NCBI GenBank assembly: GCA_032871835.1 | Contig: CM065297.1 | Span: forward strand, 28,405,598-28,469,597 | DNA: 64,000 nucleotides | Source of the DNA: Dipteronia dyeriana | Taxonomy: Eukaryota; Streptophyta; Magnoliopsida; Sapindales; Sapindaceae | Direction of reading: 5' to 3' | Part shown: positions 46,183-56,721 of the stretch, piece after piece | Numbering within the stretch: position 1 is the stretch's first letter | Layout: each line of letters starts with the position of its first letter | Notes under the pieces: model-generated | Told to the model about the DNA's origin: nothing | What the model saw: only the letters and a program-made list of their open reading frames with translations | Database searches by the model: none | Program-made: the position numbers and the translations under genes

Positions 46183-47580
46183 TGGTTGTACCCTTGATTA
46201 ATTGATGTATGTGTGCGTGAATCTTTTTTTTATTGTATATATGCATGTTTTAGAAAGAGACGACACTCTAGGTATTCGCATATATATTTACATTGGAATG
46301 TACGGATATATATATATATATATATATATGTTTTATATGAGGTTAGTTATTGCTCAATTTTGGTCCTAGAATTTCAATTTCATTTTGTTTTGGGATTGTA
46401 ACAAGAAAGGTGGTCTATCATCGCCATAATTTCCTTCTTGGTAATTGCTAAGTTTTTTTTTTATTTTTTTGTTTTAATAAAAAAAACTGCACTAATGTAA
46501 TAATAAAAAAAACTGCAGTATTTTATTATTTAAATTCTTCTGTAATACATTCAAGTATCGAAGACTCGAAGGTTTTAATAATTAGGAGCAACCGGAACAA
46601 GTTTAGGACAGTGCGAGCCGTAACAACGAATGTGCGTGCGAAGAGCACACAACCACATTTTGTTGTGGCATGGGCTGCGCACGGCAGCCCTATGGAAGCC
46701 ATGGGCTGCACATGGCATCCCTTTATGGGTTTGTGGCATGCGCACACCCATGGGTAGGGGCCAAGGGTGTGAACGCCCCTGGGAGGTAGCCGAGAGAGTC
46801 CAGACGACGAAGGTCGCATGAAGACTTGTTCGTCAAGAAATGAGTTTTTGTATTCCAAGACATGTAATTTACTTGTTTTTCTAGGATGGACCAAAATTGT
46901 AGCTATTTATATTTTCGTAAATATTGCAATGTTTGTCATTGTTTGATAACATGTCATATAGAATAGGAGAGCCACTCATATATCTCTTTTGGTATGAACA
47001 TGCATTGAATGGTTTAAGTATCTAAATTGGTATATAGATAACTTGGTAAATCATTCTTTGGAATTCGATCACACGCTTTAAACAATTGAGTGGGAGAATG
47101 TGTTTTGGAACACCTACGACCTCCAAGTTTAGTTGAGCTTTATGTTTTGTGAATAACCTCCCAAGAGGTATTCATGAATGGAATTTAGCAAGATACTTCT
47201 TTACAAGGATAGACTAGACAATTAACCCAAAAGATATCTACTCCCAAAGGAGGGATATTCGTGAGGGATTATATTGAAGGTCGATAACTTGGTAACACAC
47301 TCAATGTAATTTTATTAATATCCTCCCAAGAGTTCTTGTTAATAAAATTGCAAGGCTAAAATAGAAAACGTTGGTTGTTATGTTAACAATTAGGTGGGAC
47401 CTAGTCCAACTAGTAAATGGTGCGTACTCCCAAAGGAGGCGTGACATTTATGGGTGTTGGATCACCGTTGAATTTTTACGATTGAATTATTTTATTTAAT
47501 TCAAGATAAATATTCAAAAGTGATTTATCATGATTATTTACTTATATAATTTTTGTTATTAAAAAGAAATCACGACCCCA
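46183..47580 (+). other. Copia-2 untranslated leader
   Basis: 1.4 kb without a supported gene. A strikingly GC-rich island (about 46590-46820) contains repeated GGGCTGC/GCAGCCC and CCATGGG words that can form a strong hairpin (GGGCTGCGCACGGCAGCCC). Around it the sequence is AT-rich. Near 47095 GAGTGGGAGAATGTGTTTTG resembles a polypurine tract followed by an LTR start, but I see no LTR there. Confidence 0.55.
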
Positions 47581-48360
47581 TCCCTAATCAACATCCTAAA
47601 AGATAATACTTTAACTAATGATAATTATGTCACATGGAAAAAGAAAATTGGGTTGTTAATACAAATTGAAAAACATAAAATTCGTTATGTCTATTCCTTA
47701 ACAACCAATCTAATGAATCTACTCAGGAGCAAAGAGATGAGTATCAATAGTGGAAGTCTTCAAATGAGATGGCTAAATGTACGTTACATTATGGCCACCA
47801 TCTCCGAGGTGTTGCAACAACAACATGAAGGAATGGAGACTGCTGTGGATATAACGATGTCTCTAGAAGAGATGTTTTCTATGAGGTATAGGAGGACTAA
47901 GAGAGAGGCAATAACTGCTTTTATGAATCTTAGGATGAAACCTGGACAGGGTGTGAAAGATCACATGATGAAAGTCATATCATATCTTAACATTGCTGAA
48001 CTGAATGGTGCTGAGATAGATGGTGAGACCAAAATTGACATGATTGTCAACTCACTATCAGATTCCTTTGATCAATTCAAGTTGGACAACACCTTGAATA
48101 ATAAGGAATACACCTTGAAAGATCTGATGCAATATGTTCAAAGCGCGGAAAAAATCCTTGTGAAAGGCAAGGGTCAAGAGATTCATATACTTGGTAAGTT
48201 GCTACTGTTAAAGACCCATAAGAAGGTCAAGAGACAACAAAAGAAAAAGCAATTTGAGCCTTCTTAGAAGGAGACCAAGAAAGTAACCAAGATCAAAGGA
48301 AAATGTTTCTTTTGTGGTAAAAATGGTCAAAGAAATAGACTGAATAAGAATGAATTCAAC
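47580..48360 (+). pseudogene. gag: Copia-2 gag
   Basis: The open frame 47653-48267 continues a decayed start (DNYVTWKKKIGLLIQIEKHK). Copia gag blocks are clear: MRWLNVRYIMATISEVLQQQ, LEEMFSMRYRRTKREAITAF, KPGQGVKDHMMKVISYLNIA, GAEIDGETKIDMIVNSLSDS, FDQFKLDNTLNNKEYTLKDL and YVQSAEKILVKGKG. After a stop at 48265, KGKCFFCGKNGQ (about 48295-48330) is the zinc knuckle, missing its His and last Cys. The early part reads LTTNLMNLLRSKEMSINSGS after a local frame change. Gag would form the particle. Confidence 0.87.
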
Positions 48361-48563
48361 TTGCATTTAGGCAATGGAGCGTTGATGTCTACTAGTGTAG
48401 TGGGAGATATTAGAATCAGTTTAGATTCTTATAGGTATTTAGTTTTAATAAATGTTTATTATGTACCACAATTCAAGAGGAATTTAATTTCGGTCTCTTG
48501 TCTAAATAAATTTGGAAATTCGGTTACTTTTAATAAAGGTTTTATTATATATCATGGATCACT
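48361..48563 (+). pseudogene. Copia-2 protease end / pre-integrase fragment
   Basis: LHLGNGALMSTSVVGDIRIS and VLINVYYVPQFKRNLISVSC match the stretch between copia protease and integrase. The protease active site just upstream is deleted. The frame runs into the truncated 3' LTR after GFIIYHGSLYI, which marks the deletion breakpoint. Confidence 0.85.
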
Positions 48564-49712
48564 TTATATATTCTACCAGACCAATTTAGGTGTCCATCTA
48601 GAATTGTATTGAGGCATGTGGACTTTTTTTTTTTTTGTAAGAATGGGTCTAGTTCACATGTGGACTTTTTATAAAGGTCAAATGTATTTAATAAAATAAG
48701 AAAATAATATATTGGCCCTTATATATGTGTTGGGCGGCAAGACTATTTAGAATAGCTTAATTATATTAATTTTTATTTTATTATTTAATCAAATGGAAAT
48801 TAATTAATTTGTTGATTAATTAATTATTTAATTAAAAGTCAAAATTTTTTTCTATTAGAAGATGGTCTCCTAATATTATACTATTGTTGGTAGTATAATT
48901 AATATTAAAGACTATATTTAATAAGTACATAAATAAAATGAATTATTTATCTAATCAAATTAGGAAGTCTTTAATATGGTTACAAATACACTATTGAATT
49001 GGATTAGGAGTCTTGGTGTATGATAGAATTCCTTTTAGAAAAGAATTCTTAACCACCAAGTAAATTCACCTAAGTAAAGTATTCTTGCCCACCAAGTAAA
49101 TCCTTCTTAGGAGAGGATTTGGTCTCCTATATATATACTTGTCAATTTTGACCAAGCATGAGTTTTTGGTGTGAGAATTTGTTTTTTATTTGTTTTTTTT
49201 ATTGTTATATATATAAAAAAAACTTCATCCAACTCATTGTGTGAAGAATTCGGTCAAGTATAGAGAAAAGAGGGAACGTTTTTGTTTTCGATAGTACACT
49301 AGTATCCTTTGCATCAAAAAGGTTTTGTGTACAACATCGAATCAAGGTTCACGCGAGTTTCAATCAAATTGATTGATAATTCAAAATCGACCGGACGTTC
49401 TTGGTTTTTCTCTTGGAAGATTATTGTGACTAATAAAGAAGCAGATTTTGTTTGTTTCCATCCTCAGGTATATAATTTAAAGAAATGGAGCCCACACTCC
49501 TAGGTGATTCACGTTCGTTATTGGATTGGAAGATCTTACAGATTCAATTCGACGCTAGTTTAATCGTCACAAAAAAAAGGTACGATACTTTTTATATACA
49601 TCAATTAATCTAGGGTTAAGATTCTTGTTATTAAAAGGGATTTTTTTTATATACGCAAACCCTAATTTTCTAATTTTATCACGCTTTCGCTGTGCGTGGT
49701 TTTTTCCCTACA
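48554..49712 (+). repeat. Copia-2 truncated 3' LTR
   Basis: Colinear with 45037-46167 of the 5' LTR. It starts inside the shared ATGGATCACTT and ends TTTTTCCCTACA. The first about 1.05 kb is lost. Confidence 0.9.
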
Positions 49713-51020
49713 AGGGCAAGACATTGTGGTGAAAAGATAAGAATACCCTTCAAAAAATGGTTGATAATTGTAATTCTGGGCCATTACATTGTACGTCACG
49801 TGGTACGCATCACGGGCGTACCGTAAATCATTTTTTTGAGTTCTCTGACCATTTTTGTGGTACGTCGCGCGGTACGCAATTTGATCTCACACGGTACAAA
49901 CCGTCCAGCTCTGTGCACCGTTACAAAAACGGTCATAACTTCCTTCAGAAACCTCGGAATCATGATCTGTAAAGTGCATAGGAAAGTACACTTTCGGGGC
50001 TTTCCGAAATATGGTTATGGGAATGTATTTAGATTTGAGGAGGGAGATATGACATTCCGAAATTGGGTGTTCAACACAAGCTATTCCAAATTCTGCCATT
50101 TAACCTCAAAAACTCTTCAATTAAGCTCAAATATCTTCCGTAGGGAATACGTACCTACACAAGACTCACAAACACATAAAATACCAAATTATGCTAAAAA
50201 ATGGGAACAAAAGCTAGGTAATGGGGGTCTCAAATAGGTCTATAAATCGTTCGAATCAGTACCCCCGAACCTATCTTTTGCTCGTCCTCGAGCAAAACTA
50301 GAACGAAAAACAATCAAACAAAATAAACATAATAAAAAACTAAGCTAGGCTAGTCCACTTTCGTAGGAAACACGATGACATTTATCACGTGTCACAAGCC
50401 TTTCAACCACTAGGTGATCCCTAGATGGAGAAGTTTTGTCTTCTAAGGGCTTACAAATACGATCACCCACAAATGTATTACTCTAAAAATAAGCTGAGAT
50501 GCAATCCAAACATACCAAATAAAGAATACAGGCTTGCTAGTATCTCAAATATACCAATTAATAACAATGCTTCGCACAATGCAAGTATGCCAGTACTTAG
50601 GTTGTTTTTGGTTTACAAAACAACTAAGCTCGAATGATCAAGATAAAATTCGCATTGAATCTAATCCCTATCGGATTTCAGTCAATTTTTTTTTTCTCAG
50701 AACCTAGACGATCACTCTCTAGCAAACACATGCGATTTGGAAGTTATGTTGATAGAATCGAATATATCACATATTAGTATATTCAATGAAGCACGTTTTA
50801 TAGTGATAGATCTTATGGAAAGAATTGAAATGCCATAAATATGGAAAGAGCATGCATTGACTCATATTCCCAATATAAACTTTCTAAGAGATCAAATGGA
50901 CTTTCCCTCACATGTATTGGGGCCAAAGTGATTTGTGGTGGTGAATGTGATGGAGGATATGGTAAGAGCAGGAAGTATAAAGTCATTAACCTTATAACAG
51001 GAATTATAGTCTGGTTAACA
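49713..51020. mobile_element. Element X (unclassified repeat), right part
   Basis: Continues X after the Copia-2 insertion. A region of ACGT-rich near-palindromes (TACGTCACGTGGTACG and GTACGTCGCGCGGTACGC, 49790-49880) is followed by TCATAACTTCCTTCAGAAAC and by CCCCCGAACCTATCTTTTGC with TCGTCCTCGAGCAAAACTAG near 50262-50302, a combination I recall from repeats in other dicots. Low-complexity sequence then runs to about 51020, where LINE coding resumes. No gene is supported. Confidence 0.45.
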
Positions 51021-51565
51021 AAGGTAAAAGGTTCTTCTTTGAGGAATGCTGGCTGGAAGAACAAGACTGTTAAGTACGTTGTTGATTCGGTCTGGAGGAA
51101 TACTGAATCGTCTTGTAAGGTGAAGAATGTGCTCAATAAAATTAAAAAATGTGGTCGGCTTTTAAAGTCTTGGAATCTAAAGAAAAGAAGTAACCAACGT
51201 CTGATTCTGTGACAGAAAAGGGATGCCCATTTAGAGGCTTGCAATGGAAATGGGTGGTTTGACTGGAGGAAAATTAGGGAGCTTGAGGCTCAGCTTAATG
51301 AAGTTTTAGATACAGAATAGCGATACTTGAAGCAAAGAGCCAAATTTGATTGGCTCAAGAGTGAAGACCATAACACTTGGTTCTTTCACTCTAAAGCTTC
51401 TATTAAGAAGGCCAGAAATAGATTGCATAGCTTGTTGGATGATGATGGTGTGTGGAGAGATTCGAAACAAGACATTGAGCGCATTACTAGCCATTATTTT
51501 AGTGACATTTTCAGCTAGTAACCCTTCTGGATAAGATTCTAGATGGTGTCGAGACAAACCTGAGT
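51021..51565 (+). pseudogene. LINE ORF2, region between endonuclease and RT
   Basis: LINE coding resumes as KRFFFEECWLEEQDC (51027-51070), then VWRNTESSCKVKNVLNKIKK, CNGNGWFDWRKIRELEAQLN, then QRAKFDWLKSEDHNTWFFHS and LLDDDGVWRDSKQDIERITS with HYFSDIFS. These are the standard blocks preceding the RT of plant L1-type LINEs. Several stops and frameshifts, including TGA at 51211 and TAG at 51318, break the frame. Confidence 0.82.
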
Positions 51566-52600
51566 GTGAATATGTCCAATTCCCTTGATATTAACTTTTC
51601 AATGGAGGAGGTTATAAGGGCAATCTTTGACATAAACCCGATTAAGGCTTCTGGTATTGATAGTCTACCTGTTGTCTTCTTTCAGAAATACTGGGATTCT
51701 ATTGGATCATGTGTGGTGGCAATTTGTTTGAATGTTCTTAATGATGGTGGGTCTGTTGATGGCATGAACAAAATAATATAGCCTTGATTCCTAAAATCCA
51801 AACCCCCGAGAAGATCATTGACTATAGACCCATTAGCCTTTGCAACGTCATCTACAAAGTTATTGCAAAGGCTATGGCAAACAGGCTTAAACATGTGTTA
51901 AGCGAGCTCATATCTAAAACCCAGTGTCCCTTTATTCTTGGGCGGCTTATTTTGGATAACACAATTATCGGTTTTGAATGTCTTCATAGGTTGAAACGGA
52001 GAAAAAGAAAGATGGGCTCCATGACAAGTTAAACTTGATATGTCCAAGCCAATAATAGAGTGGAATGGTCGTTTTTGGAAGGGATGATGCAAAAATTGGG
52101 TTTCTCAGCTAAATGGATTAACCTTGCGATGAGATGCATATCTTCTGTTACATATGCTGTGTGCATTAACGGGGATGTTTGGGGGAATATTAAGCCCTCT
52201 AGGGGCCTAAGAAAAGGTGATCCCTCTTTCCCATTTTTGGTTTTTTTTTTAATTTTTTTATGGAAGGTTTGTCCAGTTCAATGAACAAGGCTTAAAAAAA
52301 AGAGATATCTTTAGATGCAGTAGAGGAGGGCCGACTATTTTGTATTTGGTTTTTATGGACGACAACCTCATTTTCTCAAAGGCTAACGAGAAAAACCGTA
52401 GAGCCATTAAAACTATCTTTGAGGAGTATGCAAATGCTTCGGGTCAGGTTATCAATTATGAAAGTCAATCATATGTATTATCCCCTCCTATATGGCTGCT
52501 GAAGGTGATCGTCTACCTTCTTTGATTGGTATTAGATTGGTGGAGTATCACTAACATTATCTTAGACTCCCTTGTTTTGCTGGTCTAATTAAGAGGAAAC
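51566..52600 (+). pseudogene. LINE ORF2, reverse transcriptase
   Basis: NSLDINFSMEEVIRAIFDIN, ASGIDSLPVVFFQKYWDSIG, ALIPKIQTPEKIIDYRPISL, CNVIYKVIAKAMANRLK, RGLRKGDPSFPFL and LVFMDDNLIFSKANEKN are the conserved blocks. The catalytic box reads Phe-Met-Asp-Asp, where most relatives have Phe-Ala-Asp-Asp. Small indels around 51777, 52030 and 52270 split it into frames. It would carry out target-primed reverse transcription at a nick made by the endonuclease. Confidence 0.88.
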
Positions 52601-52699
52601 TCTTCACGAATATTGTCAGAGAGTTTGGGGTAAGATAAAGAGCTAGGGAGAGAAACTTTTATTGGTTTGAGGCAAAGAAATTCTGGTTAAAGCCGTTAT

Positions 52700-53560
52700 T
52701 AAAGCAGTCCCATCTTATTCTATGAGCATTTTTCATCTTATAAAGGTTTGATTGTCGAAATCCACAGAATGAGTGCCAGGTTTTGGTGGGGAAGTAAAGA
52801 GAACCAATTGAAGATCCACTGGTTTACCTAGAAACGCTTATGCAAGCCTAAAAACGAAGGTGGTCTTGGGTTCCGTGATATCGAGATTGCTAGCAGAGCC
52901 AACCTCGCTAAACAATGTTAGAGGCTAATAAAAAATCTGGAGTCTTTTGACTGCTAAAGTTCTTAAAGGGTGTTAATACAGGAATGGGAGTTTTTTAAAG
53001 GCAAAGAAAAATAGGTCTGGGTCTTAGGTATGGAACAATCTTATGTGGGGAAAAGGATTACTGGATGAGGGTGTCATGTGGAAGGTGGGTAATGGAAAGT
53101 CGAGTCAAATTTATAGTGATAAATGGATTCCTAGACAATTGACCTTCAAAATCCTGTCGCCTCCAATGTTGGACAGTGACGCTACTGTGGACCAGTTTTT
53201 AACCCCTTCCGGTAATTGGAATGTGAAAGATATCCTTCGTATTCCTACTGGTCGGAGCAACAAAGAAGATTCTTTTTTGTGGTATTATCAAGGTAACGGC
53301 ATATACACAGTGAAAAGTGGATACTGGCTAGGCAACAATCTTGAGAACCGAGGCTCTCTATCTTAATCCCTCTGTTCGCTGGTGGACTTTCTTCTAGAGA
53401 CTTAAGATTCCCTTAAAAATCAAGATTCTAGTTTTGAAAGCAAGCCATGATTGGATTCTCACCAAAGCTAGCATTGCTCGAATAAGAATTCAGGTTTCAG
53501 ACATTTGTGACACCTGTAAAATTTTGAAAGAAACAACTTTGCTTGCTTTCTGGGAATGCA
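52700..53560 (+). pseudogene. LINE ORF2, zf-RVT region
   Basis: Contains [92 protein letters not shown] and a zinc-finger remnant ICDTCKILKETTLLAFWECK near 53500-53560. The expected His of that finger is Leu. Frame breaks occur near 52930 and 53365. This is the normal C-terminal extension after RT in plant LINEs. Confidence 0.8.
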
Positions 53561-53814
53561 AAAGATTGAAGATTATAAAATAAGAATGGATCAAGAAGAA
53601 AGGGAATCTTAGAGGTAATTTTTTGAGTTTTTTTGATATGTTGCAGGTGTGTGTTGCTAACAAAAGTCTGGTGGAGATTGAGCTTTTTTGTGTAGTGGTT
53701 TGAAAGATTTGGTTTGGTAGAAACGCCATTATTCATGTTTCTCATGACTTTAACTGGAGTGAGGAGTTTCTGAATGAGTTCAATAATGCTGAGTTATGCA
53801 ACAAACGGAAACTT

Positions 53815-54326
53815 GTGGAAAAAGAGCTAAAGATGATTCATAAGTGGGTTCCTCCGAAAGAGGGGGTATACAAAGCCAATTGTGATGTGTCTATTGACAG
53901 AATTAAGAGGCGGATCAGTTTTGGAATTGTCATCAAAGACTACAAAGTGAATGTTATGGCTCCATGCTCTCAAACCATGAATGCAAACTGGAGTCTGAAA
54001 GCGCCAAACTCACAGTTGTACACAAAGGTATCCTATTTAGTTTTGATTACGGCTTGACTCCCTGCTTATTTGAGTTGGATACGGCTAATTTGTCAAATGG
54101 ATTGTGGATGGTGACTATAGAGAGTCGGAATTCGGTTCGATTTTGGATGATATTGATTCTGTCATCTAAGGCCAGTTGGGCTAAGTTCAACCATACTGAC
54201 AAGAAGACTAATAGAGTTGCGCAGGGTCTTGCCAAGTTTGCTCTGGAATGTTACGAAGATATATATTGGATGGAAGATTTTCCAAATTATGTTGGAAAGT
54301 TTGTGAGGACCAATATGCCCAATTAG
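53815..54326 (+). pseudogene. LINE C-terminal RNase H (RVT_3-like)
   Basis: WVPPKEGVYKANCDVSIDRI carries the first Asp. FGIVIKDYKVNVMAPCSQTM follows, and after a frame change ESESAKLTVVHKGILFSFDY, then KKTNRVAQGLAKFALECYED and MEDFPNYVGKFVRTNMPN to TAG at 54324-54326. A plant-type RNase H after the zf-RVT region is common in L1 elements of plants. The second half is duplicated downstream. A short AT-repeat tail (54424-54440) may mark the LINE 3' end. Confidence 0.82.
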
Positions 54327-54684
54327 GCTTCGTTTTTTAATTTCGGCTTTGGTGTTTTGTTTGGCCCCCCTGTTTCTTTGGGTTTTTCTTTCGGCTGGTA
54401 TTGCCAGATTCCTTTGTTTATTCAATATATATATATATATTATATCCCTTAAAACCCTTTAATTTTCATTTACCACCATCAAGATCCCGCACCTTTTGCT
54501 CATGTTACTTTACCGGTGAAAGAAATCGTAAACAGCTTGTACCGTATTTATAATTGTTGGAAATTTTCAATATATAAATAAACATAATATGTTATATTGG
54601 AGCATAGATAGTTATGCATCACTGAACCTCAATCGGCAATAGTTCATGTCACTGTCTTAATAACCTTTATAGGTAATTTTTTTT
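53864..54684. repeat. Tandem duplication unit 1 (LINE 3' end plus flank)
   Basis: From GGGGTATACAAAGCC to ACCTTTATAGGTAATTTTTT. The same order of sequence recurs in 54686-56534, including the RNase H codons, the ATATAT tail and a 3' flank with CCATCAAGATCCCGCACC. The two units have diverged at roughly one base in ten. Confidence 0.9.
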
Positions 54685-54685
54685 G

Positions 54686-56534
54686 GGTGTACAATGCCTA
54701 CTGTGATGTGTCTATTGACAGAATAAAGAGGCAGATCGGTTTTGGGATTGTCATCAGCTAGTTTGCACGGACACTAACACGGCCACAGCGATACGACACG
54801 GTACGATACGGGGACACAATAAATCTCTAAAAACTAGGACACGGACACAGCAGGACACGGCAATTAAAATAAAATATTTTATATATTTTTTTAAAAATAA
54901 TATAATATAAAAGATGTCATCTTTTTATATAAACTAACAAGTGTCCTGGGAATAATTCCCTACATTTGACTCAATGAATTAAAATAAACTAAAGCCCAAT
55001 AGGCCCAACTGCAGCTAGACCAAAAATCTAGGTAATGAGATTACGTTTAAAAAGTCAACCCTATATAAATCTCTCTTCCTACTCCTACGCAGTTTGTCTG
55101 AAACAACCTAAATCAGAAATAAAATCCCTAAACCCACATCACACACAAAATCCCTTAGATTCCTACCAAGATAAATCCATAAATTCCTCCCCCAATTCAC
55201 AATGATCTTCTTCAATTATTCTGAAATTTCTACCTCCTAAAAAGTTGTAGGCGTCGCCGCCGGCTTCCTTTTCGTTGGCTCTCGGCGTCAACTCGTCGGT
55301 GTTCTTCGTCGGCGTACGTTGACTTCCTTTTCCCTTTCCTTCTTCCTCTTTTCTTCTCTTCTCTTCCCCAGTTCTCGTATCTCTGTTTTTCTTCTCTGGA
55401 TCGAATAAGTATAACCCTAACATTATAATTTTAAATAATTTTGATTTGACCCATCAACTTCTTAAAATTCATAATTTGACCCTGTTTTTTTTCAGAACTT
55501 GATTGCAAAACTGCCCCCGCCGTGTCCTGTCAGTGTCTTTGTTGTGTCTACCCGTGTCTCCACCGTTGACCGCTAGAAAAAGTCAACCGACAAGTTTTTT
55601 CCATGTCAGACACGTGTCCAGCCGTGTCCAACGCGTGTCCGACACGTGCCCCAACTTATTTTTACCGTGTCTGTGCTTTAGAGGTCATCAGAGACTACGA
55701 AGGGAATGTATAGCTTCATGCTCTTAAACTATGAATGCAAACTTGAGTCTAAAAGCGGCCAAACTCACAGCTATGCAAAAAGGTATCCTATTTAGTTTTG
55801 ATTACTGCTTGACTCCCTGCTTATTTGAGTTGGATAAGGCTAATGTTGTCAAATGGATTGCGGATGGTGACTATAGAGAGTCGGAATTCGATTCGATTAT
55901 GGATGATATTGATTCTCTGTCATCTAAGGCCAGTTTTCAGCCGTACCGACAAGAAGACTAATATAGTGGTGTAGGGTCTTGCCAAGTTTGCTCTGGAATG
56001 TTATGATAATACCTACTACATTGAAGATTTTTCAAATTGTGTTGGAAAGTTTGTGAAGGCTGGTATGCCCAATTAGGCTTCGTTTTTTTTTTTTGGCTTT
56101 GGTGTTTTGTTTGGTCCCTCTGTTTCCTTGGGTTTTTCTTTCTGCTGTTGTTGCCAGTTTCCTTTGTTTATTCAATATATATATATATATATCCCTCAAA
56201 ACCCTTTAATTTTCATTTACCGCCATCAAGATCCCGCACCTTTTGCTCATGTTACTTTGCTGGTGAAAGAAATCATAAACGACTTGTACCGTATATATAA
56301 TTGTTGGAAGTTTTCAATATATAAATAAATATAATATGTTATATTGGAGCAAAGACGGTTGTCCATCTTTCTTCCACACCTAGTGGTTTCTCCCTGATAG
56401 TGTGAGTCGGGAGTTTTCTCCCGGTTGTTGGAAGCAGCACTCTCTCCCTGATAGTGTGAGCGCTCTCATCACTGAATCGCAATCGACAATAGTTTATGTC
56501 ACTGTCTTAATAACCTTTATATGTAATTTTTTTT
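54686..56534. repeat. Tandem duplication unit 2, with insertions
   Basis: Matches unit 1 after removal of the 926-bp hAT-like element and its 8-bp duplication. About 100 bp near 56357-56467 are not in unit 1. That extra piece holds two direct copies of CTCCCTGATAGTGTGAG (about 56390 and 56444). The RNase H remnant in this unit (MNANLSLKAAKLTAMQKGIL, NVVKWIADGDYRESEFDSIM) keeps a stretch that unit 1 has frameshifted. Confidence 0.9.
54758..55683. mobile_element. hAT-like non-autonomous element, possibly carrying a captured sequence
   Basis: 926 bp flanked by GTCATCAG on both sides (54750-54757 and 55684-55691), an 8-bp duplication typical of hAT. Ends are CTAGTTTGCACGGACAC and GTGTCTGTGCTTTAGAG, imperfect inverted repeats. 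Subterminal regions are packed with ACACGG / CCGTGTC words on opposite strands. Unit 1 of the tandem duplication shows the empty site (ATTGTCATCAAAGACTAC, 53927-53944). The middle (about 55020-55480) has a TATA-like CTATATAAAT (55061-55070), a C/A-rich stretch and a CG-rich segment unlike the rest, resembling a gene 5' end. No transposase. Confidence 0.85.
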
Positions 56535-56721
56535 GTACTTTATAAAACCATCATACAACGGTATACATATTTGATCTTATTTTATATTATTCTCTTTTAT
56601 TTGTTTTTATAACGAATTAATGATTAATGTGGTTTAAAAAAATCACAAAAATACCATATATAAACAAGTCAAACATCCTTTGGTGGAGGTCACCTCTCCA
56701 TCAGTGGTTAATGGCTATAGG

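Larger units (their letters stand above)
43986..49712 (+). mobile_element. Copia-2: Ty1/copia element with internal deletion
   Basis: 5' LTR 43986-46167, primer site, long leader, gag, a piece of protease / pre-integrase region, then directly the last 1.16 kb of a 3' LTR. AGGGC flanks both sides. Integrase, RT, RNase H and the first about 1.05 kb of the 3' LTR are missing. The deletion joins two places that share ATGGATCACTT, so it formed by microhomology-mediated loss. It is non-autonomous. The solo LTR at 2801/39935 belongs to the same family. Confidence 0.92.

Noticed and set aside
46526..46894. 122-codon minus-strand and 63-codon plus-strand frames over the GC island
   Set aside because: Frames open because of GC content. 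They overlap on both strands inside the Copia-2 leader and have no family resemblance.
47095..47120. Polypurine-tract-like GAGTGGGAGAATGTGTTTTG as evidence of another LTR
   Set aside because: No matching LTR pair begins there, and the sequence fits an ordinary copia leader.
50425..50637. 70-codon frame in the right part of X
   Set aside because: Low-complexity Asn/Lys-rich translation of AT-rich sequence with no supporting context.
50960..51020. Possible Helitron 3' end (ATAGTCTGG before T, with a TATAA/TTATA hairpin)
   Set aside because: The stem is short and AT-only, no TC start after an A fits the left side, and the ends of X are not defined. Too weak to call.
55163..55423. 86-codon minus-strand frame rich in Lys/Glu/Arg
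   Set aside because: It comes from a pyrimidine-rich plus-strand stretch within the hAT-like element. There is no homology or conserved start.
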